Shown: positions 33,098 through 44,869 of the stretch, piece after piece
Layout: each line of letters begins with the position of its first letter
How positions within the stretch are numbered: position 1 is the stretch's first letter
Source: Doryteuthis pealeii
Lineage: Eukaryota > Mollusca > Cephalopoda > Myopsida > Loliginidae
Reading direction: 5' to 3'
Assembly: GCA_023376005.1 (NCBI GenBank)
Contig: CM042181.1
Span: 18,931,305 to 18,995,304 of the forward strand
Length of the DNA stretch: 64,000 bases
Made by a program: the position numbers and the translations under genes
The notes under the pieces: generated by a model
Seen by the model: only the letters and a program-made list of their open reading frames with translations
Database searches by the model: none
What the model was told of the DNA's origin: nothing

Positions 33098-33565
33098 TAA
33101 TCTATGAGGAAGTGCATCCCGGTCTCCTGCCTAAAAAATTGCTACCCGGTGACTATCAAAATAACAACCACAGCTCGTCGTAATTCTTGTTTATTTATCA
33201 TAATTTGTCGTAATTCTTGTTTAGATATGAAGATGGATATATAGTTTGGAATAGACTGAGATAGATAGATAGATAAACAAACAAAATAATATAGATAGAT
33301 ATGAACAAATGGAGATAGATATTTTCGACATGTAAATGTATTTGGGGGGGGGCGTATCTTTTTTTGTCGTAATTCTTGTTTATTTAAACTAAAAATAAGA
33401 CATTAAACAAATCTGAATAAAAAAAAATCTTAGTATTTAAAGTAATATAGATAAATATGAACAAATTGAGATAGATAGATATGAAGATGGATAGTTTTGA
33501 ATAGACTGAGCTGGGTCGTTATTTTAATAGTCACCAGGTAGCAATTTTCCAAGTTTCCTCCTTGG
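33098..33565. mobile_element. MITE with GAGGAAGTGCATCCCGG inverted end
   Basis: Left end GAGGAAGTGCATCCCGGTCT; the right end has TAGTCACCAGGTAGCAATTT and is truncated. The full-length relative is 39812-40310. Confidence 0.65.
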
Positions 33566-33569
33566 CTGT

Positions 33570-34200
33570 ACCTAATTTTCTTAGTAATTTTTACTCGTAT
33601 GATGGGATATTTTAAAGCTCACTATCAGAAAGTCCTATTATTATTGTAATCTGAGTCCTTCTGCTCAATTATAATGAACTAACCGTCAGTTTTTGTACTT
33701 TGCTTGGATGTGTAGGAGAGCTACTGTGAGCGGTTTAACTCTTTGCCTACCAAATTTTCTTTGTAATTTTTACCTGTATGATGGGATAATATTTTAAAAT
33801 TCACTATCTATTCATCTCACAATTCATTCTATTCAAATAAAGTCCTTATTATTATTGTAATCTGAGTCCTTCTGCTCAATTATAATGAACTAACCATCAG
33901 CAGCTTACAGTAGGATCGCAGTGGTTTGAGAGCCACTGTGAGCGACATAAAGTAGGCAAAGAGATATCTCTCTGCTTACCAAATTTCCCTCAGGGCTGTA
34001 CCAAATTTTCTTGGTATTTTTTACCTGTATGATGGAATATTTCAAAGTTCACTATCAATTCACCTCAGAACTCATTCTATTCAATAAAGTCCTATTATTA
34101 TTGTAATCTGAGTCCTTCTGATCAATTATAATGAATTAACCATTAGTTTTTGTACTTCGTTTTGGTGTGGTGAGAGAGCCAATATGGGTGGCTTAAAGTA
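33570..34200. repeat. ~220-bp tandem repeat, three copies
   Basis: ACCTGTATGATGGGATATTT, TATTATTGTAATCTGAGTCC and CTCAATTATAATGAACTAAC recur at about 33595, 33770 and 34020. Confidence 0.7.
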
Positions 34201-34312
34201 GATTAAGATTTAATGAAAATACTAGTCAAAATGATTATTATTACCTTTCCCACTTTAAAATGGGACAAAACAAGCCTAAACCCTAATCTTAACCCTATCA
34301 CCATCACTAACC

Positions 34313-34359
<47 letters not shown>

Positions 34360-34434
34360 TATTTGTGGAAAAGATGACTTACCGGTTAGTTGATACAAGT
34401 TTCACAATGATAAGACAGCGATATAACAAATATA

Positions 34435-34640
34435 AAGTGCTCAATACGTTAGTAACTCAGCGGAGTGGTCTATTGTTGGCATCAGCTGTACAGCAATGGA
34501 GTCTATCCTCTTTTCACTAGTGCTAGACCAGACAGATTATTTGGCATCTGAGGTGGAGCGCCACACCTACTATCAGCTCCTTACTTTACTTCACAGATCC
34601 AAGCTGTGCTACTCATGTGCTGAGTTGGTGTGGTTCTCTA
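34435..34640 (-). mobile_element. SINE-C fragment
   Basis: Body of SINE-C (CACTAGTGCTAGACCAGACA, GAGGTGGAGCGCCACACCTA) without the tRNA-like head. Confidence 0.6.
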
Positions 34641-34840
34641 TCAACCTTCACATATATACCTATGTATGTATTTATCAGTTAAATTCTTCCTCGTGCTTGT
34701 AGATATGCTGATGGCCTATGAATTAGGAAATCTAGCATGAAAAATCGGTTGGTTTTGATCCCGGCTGGAGGTATCCTGCTGAGTCTAGTCACATTGAGGA
34801 GACATTATACATCAAAACATGGTGTCTGTGGATAACAGCA

Positions 34841-34887
<47 letters not shown>

Positions 34888-34904
34888 AGAAGGATGGATG
34901 TAGT

Positions 34905-35175
34905 AGAATCCGACAGTATGAGGTAGGTAGAAAGATGGTGAACAAGAAATGAAAACTCAAAACAAATCTAAGAGTTGAAACGTTTCATCCAAATTCATAC
35001 GGACATCTTCAGTCAAATGATTTTTATTGAAAGCAAAATGTACTTGCACGAAATTTTGCTTTCAATAAGAATCATTCGATTGAAGATGTCTGTATGAATT
35101 TGGACGAAACGTTTCAACTCTTAGATTTGTTTTGAGTTTTCATTTCTTGTTCACCATCCTTCTACCTACCTCATA
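34905..35175. mobile_element. Fold-back family 4 with hammerhead-like arms
   Basis: Inverted arms containing CTGAAGATGTCCGTATGAAT...GGATGAAACGTTTC (minus) and TTGAAGATGTCTG...GGACGAAACG (plus). Stem I pairing UUGA/UCAA and palindrome ACGU fit a hammerhead-like order. Confidence 0.5.
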
Positions 35176-35698
35176 TATATATATATATATACAATCAATA
35201 ATTATGATATTATGGATGTTATAAACTCATAACTATAAGTTTCATGCTTACGCAATCTTCAGAAAATGGTTGAGATTTTAAAACCAGTAGTTTTTTAGCG
35301 TTTATATAAACATGAAGCGTGTTCACGCGATGAAATGTTATAATGCTAAAGTTTTTTTTTTTAAACTGTGGCTTGTTTAGCGTTTATGTGATGTGAAGTG
35401 TGTTCACGTGATGGAATGTTATGACACTAAATTTGTGTTAAAAAAATGATAATAAGATAAACTTGCTTTGGTCTTAATGCACGCAGTGTCCAGATGTTTT
35501 TTTTGTTTTTTTTTTTTAAATAAATAAAAGGAGTGCGAAAATTAAGGGATCAATTAGGATCAGGTGGTAAGTGGCACAATAGAAATTTGTTCAAATGCCT
35601 GTATTTCGAAACGAGTTCACTTCTCTTGTTTAATAAGTTTTTGTTTGTATTTGTAGGTTGTAGGATACACAATTTTTCTTCAATGCACAGATAGCATT

Positions 35699-35744
<46 letters not shown>

Positions 35745-35745
<1 letters not shown>

Positions 35746-36180
35746 CCTCACTTGGTGTAATTATTAGCAAGCTACATTAATGGACCATTAATAGTGAGTT
35801 TGATCCTCACAGCTTGTAGATATCTAACCACTACACTAGCTGGCTTCCCCAGAATCTCTCATTTATTTTAAACTGATATGTATATAAGTGTAGTGGTTAG
35901 AATGTCCGCCTGTCAGCCTGACAGGTAGGGTTCAAATCGCGCACAAAGCACTGCCCTGTCTATAGCTCTGCTGATGAGGCCTAATGGGCTGAAATGTACA
36001 TACAGAGATCGACTTTTTCTCGATTTGTTTACGCTTTACATTTAAACCGATATGCACGCCTAATTCATTTAGTTATATTAATTAATTAACAAAATTAGGT
36101 ATGATTTTAATTAAGCACATAATCTCCCTAAAAATTGTCGGCCTTCGCCATTTCAAACACATTGTTTGACCACTTCATAT
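35745..36180 (+). mobile_element. tRNA-Asp/hammerhead repeat
   Basis: Plus unit with tRNA-like head (35885-35945, GTAGTGGTTAGAATGTCCGC), hammerhead 35966-36007 and tail to 36180. A second tRNA-like fragment in opposite orientation (35760-35860) precedes it. Confidence 0.65.
35966..36007 (+). ncRNA. Type I hammerhead ribozyme, stem II with G-U pairs
   Basis: CTCTG, CTGATGA (35971-35977), GGCCT-AAT-GGGCT, GAAA, ATGTACAT, A, CAGAG. Stem II is held by two G-U pairs, so activity is less certain. The tRNA-like head with CCGCCTGTCAG precedes it. Confidence 0.75.
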
Positions 36181-36199
36181 ATATATATATATATATATA

Positions 36200-36838
36200 C
36201 TAGCAAATATATGCACCCTCCGCGGTGCAAGTATTTAAGTTTTGATATAATATAATATCATATTAAATTAGAAAGGCTAATGAAATTGAATAAGAATGCA
36301 GATAAAAAGATCTGCAACAGAGGGGGTATAATCGAAAACTAGAACAACTTTGAAACTAACTATTCCATCATTTTCCATTACTCCCCTCTTTCATTGTTAA
36401 ATTTTCCTAATTTAACTATTAGTAAAATAGGAAGTAAAGAATAATATTACAGTTATTTCTTCTTGTAAATAAATTTCTTTTAAGATTTATCCACGAGATT
36501 TTTGTTTATATTTCTTAAGATAAAACCAAACAATTAGAAATCAATAATACCAAGCACATATATTAAAATAAAATTTTAAATATCAATATGCAAATTAGCC
36601 TTCTCGTCCAAATTGTAAAGCGCTATTTTGTTGTATATATAAATACAATTGCATGTTATTAGTACGTAGATATGGTCAAACAGTATTAATAATGTAAAAC
36701 AATTTTTATTAATAACTGAAGGTTTAAAAGAATGAAATCATGGAGAATTTGACATAAATAATTAAGGGAATTGTGACTTGAGTAGTAATATAGTTTCGGT
36801 TACAGACAGCAAAACACACAATCTCCATTATAATAAGA
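36200..36838 (-). mobile_element. Non-autonomous Helitron, complete
   Basis: 639 bp, minus strand: starts TCTTATTATAATGGAGATTG after an A and ends in a hairpin-containing GGTGC region, ATATATTTG and CTAG before a T. TC...hairpin...CTAG between A and T, without target duplication, is the Helitron signature. It carries no Rep/helicase coding. It is nearly collinear with 51820-52460. Confidence 0.75.
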
Positions 36839-37321
36839 TAATATATATATATATATATAGTAAAGAAACAAGGGTTGACATGCCGTTAAATCCAACCAAA
36901 CAACTAACCCACAACCAACAACCAACCATATGCAACAGAAATAAGATGAATGAAATTGTGGTAAAAAGAATTTAATTATCTGTCATGGCAAGAATTTTTA
37001 GAAAATTGAGAGTTATCTCCCTTTAATCTGAAATAAACTCGCTGTCATTTGGCCTAGAATTACTATTACAGTGGTGCTTTGACTTGCGAGTTTAATTCTT
37101 TCAACTCGTAACTCAGTTTGCTCGTATCTCAAATCAATCCCCCCTATTAAAATATACTGAAATGCAATTAATCCGTTCCACCCCCTCTTACAAAAACACA
37201 GTATTTTATTTGTTGCTTATTTTAAAAGAAAAATAGCACTGTATTGTAAAACTTTATACAATGCAGTGCTATTTTTTAAATATTATAAACAAAATAATAT
37301 AGAACTTTTAATATAGAAGTG

Positions 37322-37770
37322 TGGTATGATGATAATTCAATTATTACAACGTTTGATATGTCTACTTAAGAGCTATTGCTAATAGTTCAATATGTAAAAA
37401 GTATAATAATCTTGACTAGCAGGATCTGTGGATATACCACAGTATGATAATTGAATTATTACAACGTTTGATATGTTTACTTAAGAGCTATTGCTAAATA
37501 GTTCAATATGTAAAAAGTATAATAATCTTGACTAGCAGGATCTGTGGATATACCACAGTATGATAATTCAATTATTACAACGTTTGGTATGTTTACTTAA
37601 GAGATATTGCTCATATAGTTCAATATGTAAAACGTATAATAATCTTGACTTGCAGGATCTGTGGATATACCACAGTATGATAATTCAATTATTACAACGT
37701 TTGGTATGTTTACTTAAGAGATATTGCTCATATAGTTCAATATGTAAAACGTATAATAATATTGATTTAA
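37322..37770. repeat. ~117-bp tandem repeat, nearly four copies
   Basis: TGATAATTCAATTATTACAA starts at about 37329, 37444, 37560 and 37678; units differ by few bases. Confidence 0.85.
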
Positions 37771-37872
37771 CTCACTTTTTTAAATTCTTTCTTTCCTTCT
37801 TTTTAGCTTGTTTTGGTTTGTTTTGTTTTTACGGCATATCAACCTCAGTGGGTCATTTAATGCCGATAAAGG

Positions 37873-38202
37873 AACCTGCGATACTCTGAACGTCTCGCAG
37901 CCCTGGGAATGGATTCGTTGAAACTTCGGCGTCTGGCAACTGACCTGGTAAATGCTCATAAGGTCATTAATCATCTGAACAACAGCAACCTTGAGCACCT
38001 TTTTGATCTCCATCTCTCCAACACATGTGGGCATGCCTACAAAGTCAGAAAACAGCACTGTTCACATGACTTTCGGAAACATTTTTTCACGCTCAGAATT
38101 GCGGAGACATGGAATAAACTGCCTGCATCTGTTGTAGGCTGCCGGAGCACTGAGGCTTTCAAAGCCTCCATGCTTCCTGTAGTCCGCCAACACTATACCT
38201 GA
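37873..38202 (+). pseudogene. LINE reverse-transcriptase C-terminal fragment
   Basis: An open frame of about 110 codons (LRYSERLAALGMDSLKLRRL, then ATDLVNAHKVINHL... HDFRKHFFTLRIAETWNKLP and a stop). The order YxxRLxxLxLxSLxxRR, then HxxKxxK, then FFxxRxxxxWNxLP, is the C-terminal tail of many non-LTR retrotransposon ORF2 proteins (CR1/Jockey-like). The 3' UTR follows to about 38365. All upstream domains are missing, so it is a 5'-truncated copy. It sits inside a copy of dispersed repeat C, whose sequence resumes at 38370. Confidence 0.75.
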
Positions 38203-38699
38203 TGCACTCTCCACATACACATGCACACACATACATCCATATTACTGCTGTGAACTGTTCATGTTCCTGGCACAACATTATTCTGTGTACCTGACATGAG
38301 ACTTTGATGAGTTGTGGTGCACCGGAGCACTGTACACAATAAATTACATTATTATTTATTATAATACAATTCTTTTATAAATACATTTTTCTATTTAACC
38401 CATAGATGGGACTCCTTCTTTTTATCTTTTCATTATGTTCCATTGAAACAGATTAGCATTATCGCTTCCACATGCTCAGGCCCTCTCTCTATCTTTACCT
38501 ACTCTCACTCTATCTTTCTTCTTCTTTCTTTCTTTCTTTCTTATTTATATTGTTTCTATGTTGCATGTCCTTTTTCTTCCTTTCTTTCTTTTTGATAAAA
38601 AATGAATAGTCCATTATCTAGCTGAGGTGAGGACACTCATAAGAAATAAGAATTCAGCAAATAAGCAACACCAGATAATCAAGATTTTTATTTTTGCAT

Positions 38700-38714
38700 T
38701 TTATCTTGGATGAT

Positions 38715-38747
<33 letters not shown>

Positions 38748-39070
38748 TTTATTGTGTGCAGTGCTTAGGTGCACCACAACTCATCAAAGTCTCATGTCAA
38801 GTACACAGAATAATGTATTAGTGTCAGGAACATGAACAGTGTACAGTCATGATATACGTATGTGTGCGCGTGAATGCATATGTGTGTGGAGAGGGTATCA
38901 GGTATAGTGTTGGCAGACTACAGGAAGCATGGAGGCTTTGAAAGATGCAGTGTTTCAGCAGCCTACAATGGATGCAGGCAGTTTATTCCATGCCTCAGCA
39001 ACTCTGCGCGTGAAAAAAGGTTTCTGAAAGTCATGTGAGCTATGCGTGTTTCTGACTTTGTAGGCATGCT
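38700..39070 (-). mobile_element. LINE 3' end, inverted copy
   Basis: Complement of the 37873-38365 3' region (CAGTGCTTAGGTGCACCACA, GGAAGCATGGAGGC, CTTTGTAGGCATGC) ending in (TAA)n at 38717-38745 as the element tail. Decayed frame. Confidence 0.7.
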
Positions 39071-39179
39071 ATGATTTCGACAGTCTTATTTTTAACCAGA
39101 GGGTGTTGCAGGATGAGAACCATCATACAATTAAGGAACAAGAATATCAATTGTAAAGTTTTAAATGCTATCCTTGGCC

Positions 39180-39470
39180 ATTTGAAATAGGGCTAAAAGA
39201 AAGTCCTATGTTAGAATCCTTTGGTGATCCCTTGCTAATCGTAGAAGTCCTATCCTGCATATGGTAAAGGTCCAGTGATTTAATCCTATGTCTGTCACCA
39301 AAAATGCTACAGTAATTATGACCAGTAGGGTGTGTTTAAGTATGTATCAGCCTCAGAGTACTGCCAGTGATTGGCCAAGAAATAGATCACTTGATCTCGC
39401 CTAGTCTATAAGTATGGACGAGGATCTAGCACACACCTTATATATTAAAAATCTCAACATTAATATATAG
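39180..39470. repeat. Dispersed repeat D (copy 1)
   Basis: Shares GTACTCTGAGGCTGATAC, ATTGGCCAAGA and TATAAGTATGG(A/G)CGAGG with 55700-55985 in inverse orientation. Function unknown. Confidence 0.5.
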
Positions 39471-39534
39471 TTGAAATTAATTTTGAGCAGTAATATATTT
39501 CAATGTTTATTTTTTTATAGATAACATTTTTCTT

Positions 39535-39795
39535 TAGTGTAATTCAAGCCTCAGCACCTATATGATTGTCCCAACCCTATTGCCCTTATAGCAAGCCCGA
39601 ACCATTTTTTATAATGAATGTCCTAGAAGGCAGTGGCTGAGGGTTTTTAATGTACTGGGTATGATGTTAAGCTGCATCTAATTGTGAAGTTCCAATTCTG
39701 GAGCACTGAGGAATGTGTAGTATACCTTCATCATCATTATTCCCAGGTCCACTCTGACCCGGAATGGTAGTACCTGTTAGGGTACCATCTATGGT
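39535..39795 (-). repeat. Dispersed repeat C, inverted copy
   Basis: Complement of the 7740-7930 part (GAATGGTAGTACCTGTTAGG, CACTCTGACC). Confidence 0.55.
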
Positions 39796-39811
39796 TTCAA
39801 TAGAAGAAAAT

Positions 39812-40310
39812 AAGGTAATTTATGAGGAAGTGCGTCCCGGTCTCCTGCCTCAAAAACCGCTACCCGGTGATTTCAAAATAACAACCCAGCTCGTCGTAAT
39901 TCTTGTTTATTTATCGTAATTGTCATAATTCTGTTTAGATATGAAGATGGATATATAGTTTGGAATAGACTGAGATAGATAGATAGATAAACAAACAAAA
40001 TAATATAGATAGATACGAACAAATGGAGATAGATAGATATTTTCGACAAGTAAATGTATTGGGGGGGGGGTCGCATCTTTTTTTGTCATAATTCTTGTTT
40101 ATTTAAACTAAAAACAAGACATTAAACAAACATGAATAAAAAAAAATCTTAGTATTTAAAGTAATATAGATAAATATGAACAAATTGAGATAGATAGATA
40201 GATGGATAGTTTTGAATAGACTGAGCTGGGTCGTTATTTAATAGTCACCGGGCAGCAACTCTTGAGGCAGGAGACCGGACGCACTTCCTCATAAGTTACC
40301 AAAAATAAGT
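39812..40310. mobile_element. MITE, ~500 bp, both inverted ends present
   Basis: Inverted ends GGTAATTTATGAGGAAGTGC...GGTGA and its complement (40245-40310) around GATAGATAGA-rich DNA. A lone end lies at 17478-17530. Confidence 0.75.
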
Positions 40311-40499
40311 TAACCAAAATGTGTTTTTTTTTTTAATTGAATTAAAAAGAAAGAATTTTTCAGTACTTATCAAGAATGAATAAAACAATACGTCTTCGGC
40401 ATAAAATAACCCAACAAGGGTTGACATGCCATAAAAACCAACCAACCAACCAACCAACCAATCCTCCACCCTAGATTCCATTTATAAACATGACCACGT

Positions 40500-41022
40500 G
40501 TTGTGTAACGGTTATTGTAGTAGGAAATGGACATGGCAATTTGAGTTCAATTCCAGGAGAGAGCTGTTTACATTTCTCATAGCACTAATAGCTTTTGGAA
40601 AGGTATAACCTAACTATTATCTCTCCAGCTATAGTAAATAGTAGGGCAGACTGAGCCCTTGGTTAGACAACAAGTCTAAGTGAAGAAAAGCACTGAATTC
40701 AAACCTGTAACTGCAGCTTAAAAATTGACCTTGTGTTGCATCCTGCTCACGAGGAGGTTTGGATACATATAAAGTAAGTAAAGTCGTCGGGGCGGCCTAA
40801 TGTCGTATCGGCCATGCAGCGAGGGAGTCTATCCCCTTTCACTAGCCTAGACCAAGGAGATTATTTTAGCGTCTGAGGTGGAGCGCCACACCTACCATCA
40901 GCTCCTTACTTTACCGCACAGATCCTGTGCTACTCATACGCTGAGTTGGCGAGGGTGGGTATCGAACTAGGAACCTTGTGGTTTCTAGCCAAACGCTCTA
41001 CTGCGGAGCTAAACCCGGCCCC
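40500..41022. mobile_element. SINE-B followed by SINE-C
   Basis: SINE-B plus copy 40500-40770, then SINE-C minus copy 40770-41022 whose tRNA-like head is GGGCCGGGTTTAGCTCCGCA near the right end. Confidence 0.65.
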
Positions 41023-41024
41023 TT

Positions 41025-41120
<96 letters not shown>
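41023..41120. repeat. (AT)n microsatellite
   Basis: Nearly pure AT dinucleotide run of about 95 bp. Other long AT runs: 4680-4714, 14515-14560, 17875-17922, 34318-34360, 34845-34885, 35703-35745. Confidence 0.9.
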
Positions 41121-41121
<1 letters not shown>

Positions 41122-41151
41122 TAAAGAAATAACAAAAGGCTTAGAGATTTA

Positions 41152-41213
41152 GCATTATAGTCTATTTCAGGGAGCTTAGACAAAGTGTCTAACTCTCCCG
41201 ACTCATCAGATGC
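41152..41213 (-). ncRNA. Hammerhead-like motif with long stem II
   Basis: Minus strand: GCAT, CTGATGA, GTC, long hairpin GGGAG...TTAGACA-CTT-TGTCTAA...CTCCC, T, GAAA, near-palindrome ATAGACTAT, A, ATGC. Stem I (GCAT/ATGC) pairs perfectly. Unpaired GTC/T at the base of stem II is not canonical. Confidence 0.4.
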
Positions 41214-41523
41214 GAATGATGAATTCTTTATTACTTTAAAGGCATTTGAAAACAGATTTTTATTTTTTATTTATTTTATTTTTTAAATTTTATAGTCCTG
41301 TGATATGAATATATATATATATAATATATATATATATAATATATAATATATATATGCAATATAGAATGAATAGAGAATAACTGAGAAAAGTATTGGCATA
41401 AAAGGTGCTCATGCTAATAAAGCAGAGCAGATTTATAATCAATAGTAAAGTATTATGGATGATTTGGACTCATAACTGAAAGTTTCATGGTTATGCAATC
41501 CTCAGATGAGTAAAAAAAATGAC

Positions 41524-41760
41524 TGCACTCTGTTTCAAATCTTTTTATTTGCATTCTTATTTAGTTTCATTAGCCTTTCTAATTTTGTATAATATTCTAT
41601 ATCAAAACTTAAATGCTTGCATACTGGAGGGTGCATATATTTGCTAGTATCAATAATGGAGATTAGGTCTATTTGTCTGTAACCAAAACAACATCACTGC
41701 TTATGTCACAATTAGCAAAGTCGCCAATACATAGAATAAAGAACAATTATTTCTAATAGA
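41524..41760 (+). mobile_element. Helitron tail and head fragments, abutting
   Basis: 41524-41647 is the 3' part of a 640-bp family copy ending in CTAG. After TA, a new head begins (TCAATAATGGAGATTAGG at 41650) and runs to about 41760. Confidence 0.6.
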
Positions 41761-41974
41761 ATAAATAAAAGCTGTTCCTCATAATTCAATGTTTGAATCC
41801 TTTACATTATAACAAAGTGATGAATTATCTATAATATAAGATGTGCGTAATATTGTCACTTCTATTCATGAACTTTCCAGGTAGAAATTGGCCAATGAAA
41901 TAGAGGACAGAAAGCATTTAAGATCGTTTGCAACTGTCTTCAAATCAATTGCTGCTTGAATTTTCTACCAGGAA

Positions 41975-42218
41975 CTATAGCGACAGACGACCGTTATGCA
42001 GGCTCCAGCGGAACGAAAAGAGATGCCTTTCGTAATACAATGGCGACACCGGTCGCAGTTCCGGCTTAGAGGCTTTCAGCCGTATCGCATGGAGGCAGCT
42101 TGGCACCGCTGCTTGTTCAACGAGCACGCAAACCGTTGCTCCAATCCCGCAGTTCCTCTCGTACTGGACGGGATAGCCGTGGCCACGGCCGACGTAACAC
42201 ACATGCCGATCGGTAGGA

Positions 42219-42265
<47 letters not shown>

Positions 42266-42308
42266 GTCAGTGGGTGAACAATCCAATGCTTGGTGAATTC
42301 TGCTTCCA
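41975..42308 (-). rRNA. 28S rRNA fragment, antisense to the plus strand
   Basis: Complement of the 3' part of large-subunit rRNA. The sarcin-ricin loop (AGTACGAGAGGA... as CCTCTCGTACT at 42157), the TAAAACTAACCTGTCTCACG block and the GGTGAACAATCCAATGCTTG block are conserved. Homology stops abruptly at about 42308 and near 41975, and no other rRNA is nearby, so this is a dispersed, non-functional rDNA fragment. Confidence 0.85.
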
Positions 42309-42361
42309 TCATTTGGATTAACACTAGAGGAAACCTATATACTAGGATTACTAGGATTTAA

Positions 42362-42640
42362 TTGGAAGCGCGTGGTGTATTGGTTAAAGTCATGGAATTG
42401 ACTCGTTGCCCCGAGTTCAAATCCTGGATGTCGTAATTGCATTTCACTTAGCACTAATACCCTTGGGAAAGTATGAATCCTGACTCTTCCTCCAGCTACG
42501 GATAAATAGTAGGGCAGACTGGGCTCTTTACCTTGGTTAGGCAACTGGTCTAGGAGAAGGAAAACTCTGAATTCAAACATGTTGAACTCCGCTTAAGAAA
42601 TTGACCTTGTGTCACATCCTGCTCGTGCGGAGGGTTGATA
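42362..42640 (+). mobile_element. SINE-B copy
   Basis: GCGCGTGGTGTATTGGTTAA head, GAGTTCAAATCCTGG B-box, body and tail as in the other copies. Confidence 0.65.
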
Positions 42641-42649
42641 AATACATAC

Positions 42650-43284
42650 ATATACTAGGATTACCAACTCACTATAAACTTGGACTTATATGGTGACACT
42701 ATTTTAACACACAGGAGCTCCTCATAGCCTTGTACCAGATTAGGAAATAAAGCTTGGGAAATATTTTTTCTTAAATTGGACAAACAGTTTAAGTGAATTA
42801 CACTCTCTGTCTCAAAAGAATTTTGGGGAATGGCGTTACTCGGATTATTCTACCGTTAAGTAGACCCCCCCCCCAACTGAATTCTTCTTACTATAGATTG
42901 TTTCCATGGTAACCAATTCAGCAGCAGTCAGAGGATGAATATAAAAGAACCCGAAATTCCAACCGTTTTTCCTCTTTTCCTGTTAATACCAATGAGAAGA
43001 AAAATAGGAAATTCTTTAATGAACAGTAAAACTGTTAATCATGATGGGGTACAAGTGTTCAGCTCGTTGGTCAGGATTGAACCTGCACCCTCCAGATGAT
43101 TGTTACTTCAAACCAAATCCTTTATCTAATCCATTAGGAAAGATTGTTTGGTACCATTATAGTATGTGCCTACCTTTTAAATGTGGCCTACCTTTTGAAT
43201 GTGGCCTACGAAATCATGTCTCTCTTATAGTAAGTGGCCTACCTTTTGATTGTAGCCCAAAAATCATGTCTCTCTAATAGTATG
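42650..43284. other. Spacer with tRNA-like decayed repeat
   Basis: Mostly unassigned. GTTGGTCAGGATTGAACCTG (43058-43077) and relatives at 43990 and 44118 look like the B-box side of a decayed tRNA-derived repeat in reverse. Confidence 0.35.
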
Positions 43285-43922
43285 TGGCCACATACTATAA
43301 CAGAACCAAAAAGGTAGACCACATACTATAACAGAACCAAAAAGGTAGACCACATACTATAACAGAACCAAAAAGGTAGACCACATACTATAACAGAATC
43401 AAAAAGGTTGGCCACATACTTATAACAGAACCAAAAAGGTAGACCACATACTATAACAGAATCAAAAAAGTAGACCACATACTATAACAGAATCAAAAAG
43501 GTTGGCCACATACTATAACAGAACAAAAAAGTAGACCACATACTATAACAGAATCAAAAAGGTTGGCCACATACTATAACAGAATCAAAAAGGTAGACCA
43601 CATACTATAACAGAATCAAAAAGTTGGCCACATACTATAACAGAACCAAAAGGTAGACCACATACTATAACAGAATCAAAAAAGTTGGCCACATAATATA
43701 ACAGAATCAAAAAGGTAGACGACTTACTATAACAGAATCAAAAAGGTAGGCCATATACTATAACAGAATCAAAAAGGTTGGCCACATAATATACAGAATC
43801 AAAAAGTAGACCACATACTATAACAGAATCAAAATGGTAGGCCACATACTATAACAGAATCAAAATGGTAGGCCACATACTATAACAGAATCAAAAAGGT
43901 AGACCACATACTATAAACAGCA
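43285..43922. repeat. 31-bp minisatellite, about 20 copies
   Basis: Unit AAAAAGGTAGACCACATACT plus ATAACAGAATC, with GTTGGCC and GTAGACC variants alternating, suggesting a two-unit higher order. Preceding DNA (43170-43290) has inverted unit-like pieces. Confidence 0.9.
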
Positions 43923-44223
43923 CTGCTTGTTCTCATTCCGATAACCATAACCAGGTACAAATGTTAAGCTATGTTAAGTATTTTATGTTACGCCTACAGT
44001 GAGGATTGAACCTGCAACTATTAACCTTATCTAATCCATTGAGTTAGATTTTCTCATTCTGTTAACATGACCAGTTACAAGTGTTAAGTTATGTTAAGTA
44101 TTTTATGTTATTTTTGCCAGTGGTCAGGATTGAAACCTTCAGCCTCTAGATGATTTATCACTTAGAACAGTATAACTTAACCATGACTGGATGCAAATGT
44201 TAGTATTCGGTATCTGAACATTA

Positions 44224-44590
44224 GCTACATAAATGAGATTAACTTTCCCTTGTATGTTCGCTTTAAGGAGCCTTTTGTTTTGGTCAGCCATTTTCATTTC
44301 ACCATAAATCTACACTGAAAATACAAATTTGTTGAAATCAATACAACTTCATGTTTTAACAGGAAAATATCATAAATAGTGTTCTTATTGTGCTTGCACA
44401 TTATTTAAAATGAAATTAATTATTATTAAGAACACATTACGTGATATTTTTGTGTTAAAACATGCAGTTGTATTGATTTGAACAAATTCGTATTTTCAGT
44501 GTAGATTTACGGTGAAATGAAAATGGCTGACCAAAACACTTCCTCAAAGTGAAATAAACAAGGGGAGGTTTTACTTTGATTTATGTAACT
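44224..44590. mobile_element. Fold-back element
   Basis: Arms of about 150 bp, e.g. CAGCCATTTTCATTTCACC at 44286 and its complement at 44513; AT-rich centre. Confidence 0.75.
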
Positions 44591-44764
44591 AATATTTAGA
44601 TTACCAAATAACTTAACACAGTTAACACTTGTACCTTGTCATGGTTAACAGAATGAGAAAAGTCTACCCCAATGGATTGAATAAAGGGTTTGGTTCAAAG
44701 TTCCATGAAGGTTCAGGGTCATGACATGAAGGCTCCTGAGTTCAACAGGAAACTTAGGTTAGAT

Positions 44765-44868
44765 GTGGCACAAGGCTAGAAGTAAGGGGCGCCCACTGAG
44801 AATCAAACTCACTTAACAATGGTCTGCGAATCTAGTTCGCTAACCATTACACCACATAAGGTGCCCAA
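44765..44868 (-). mobile_element. SINE-D (tRNA-like), flanks the 89-bp array
   Basis: Minus strand starts with a tRNA-like segment (GGTGTAATGGTTAGCGAACT, then GAGTTTGATTCTC). Other copies: 55135-55250, 56085-56180, 56205-56310, 56330-56440 and 56500-56590. Confidence 0.6.
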
Positions 44869-44869
44869 A

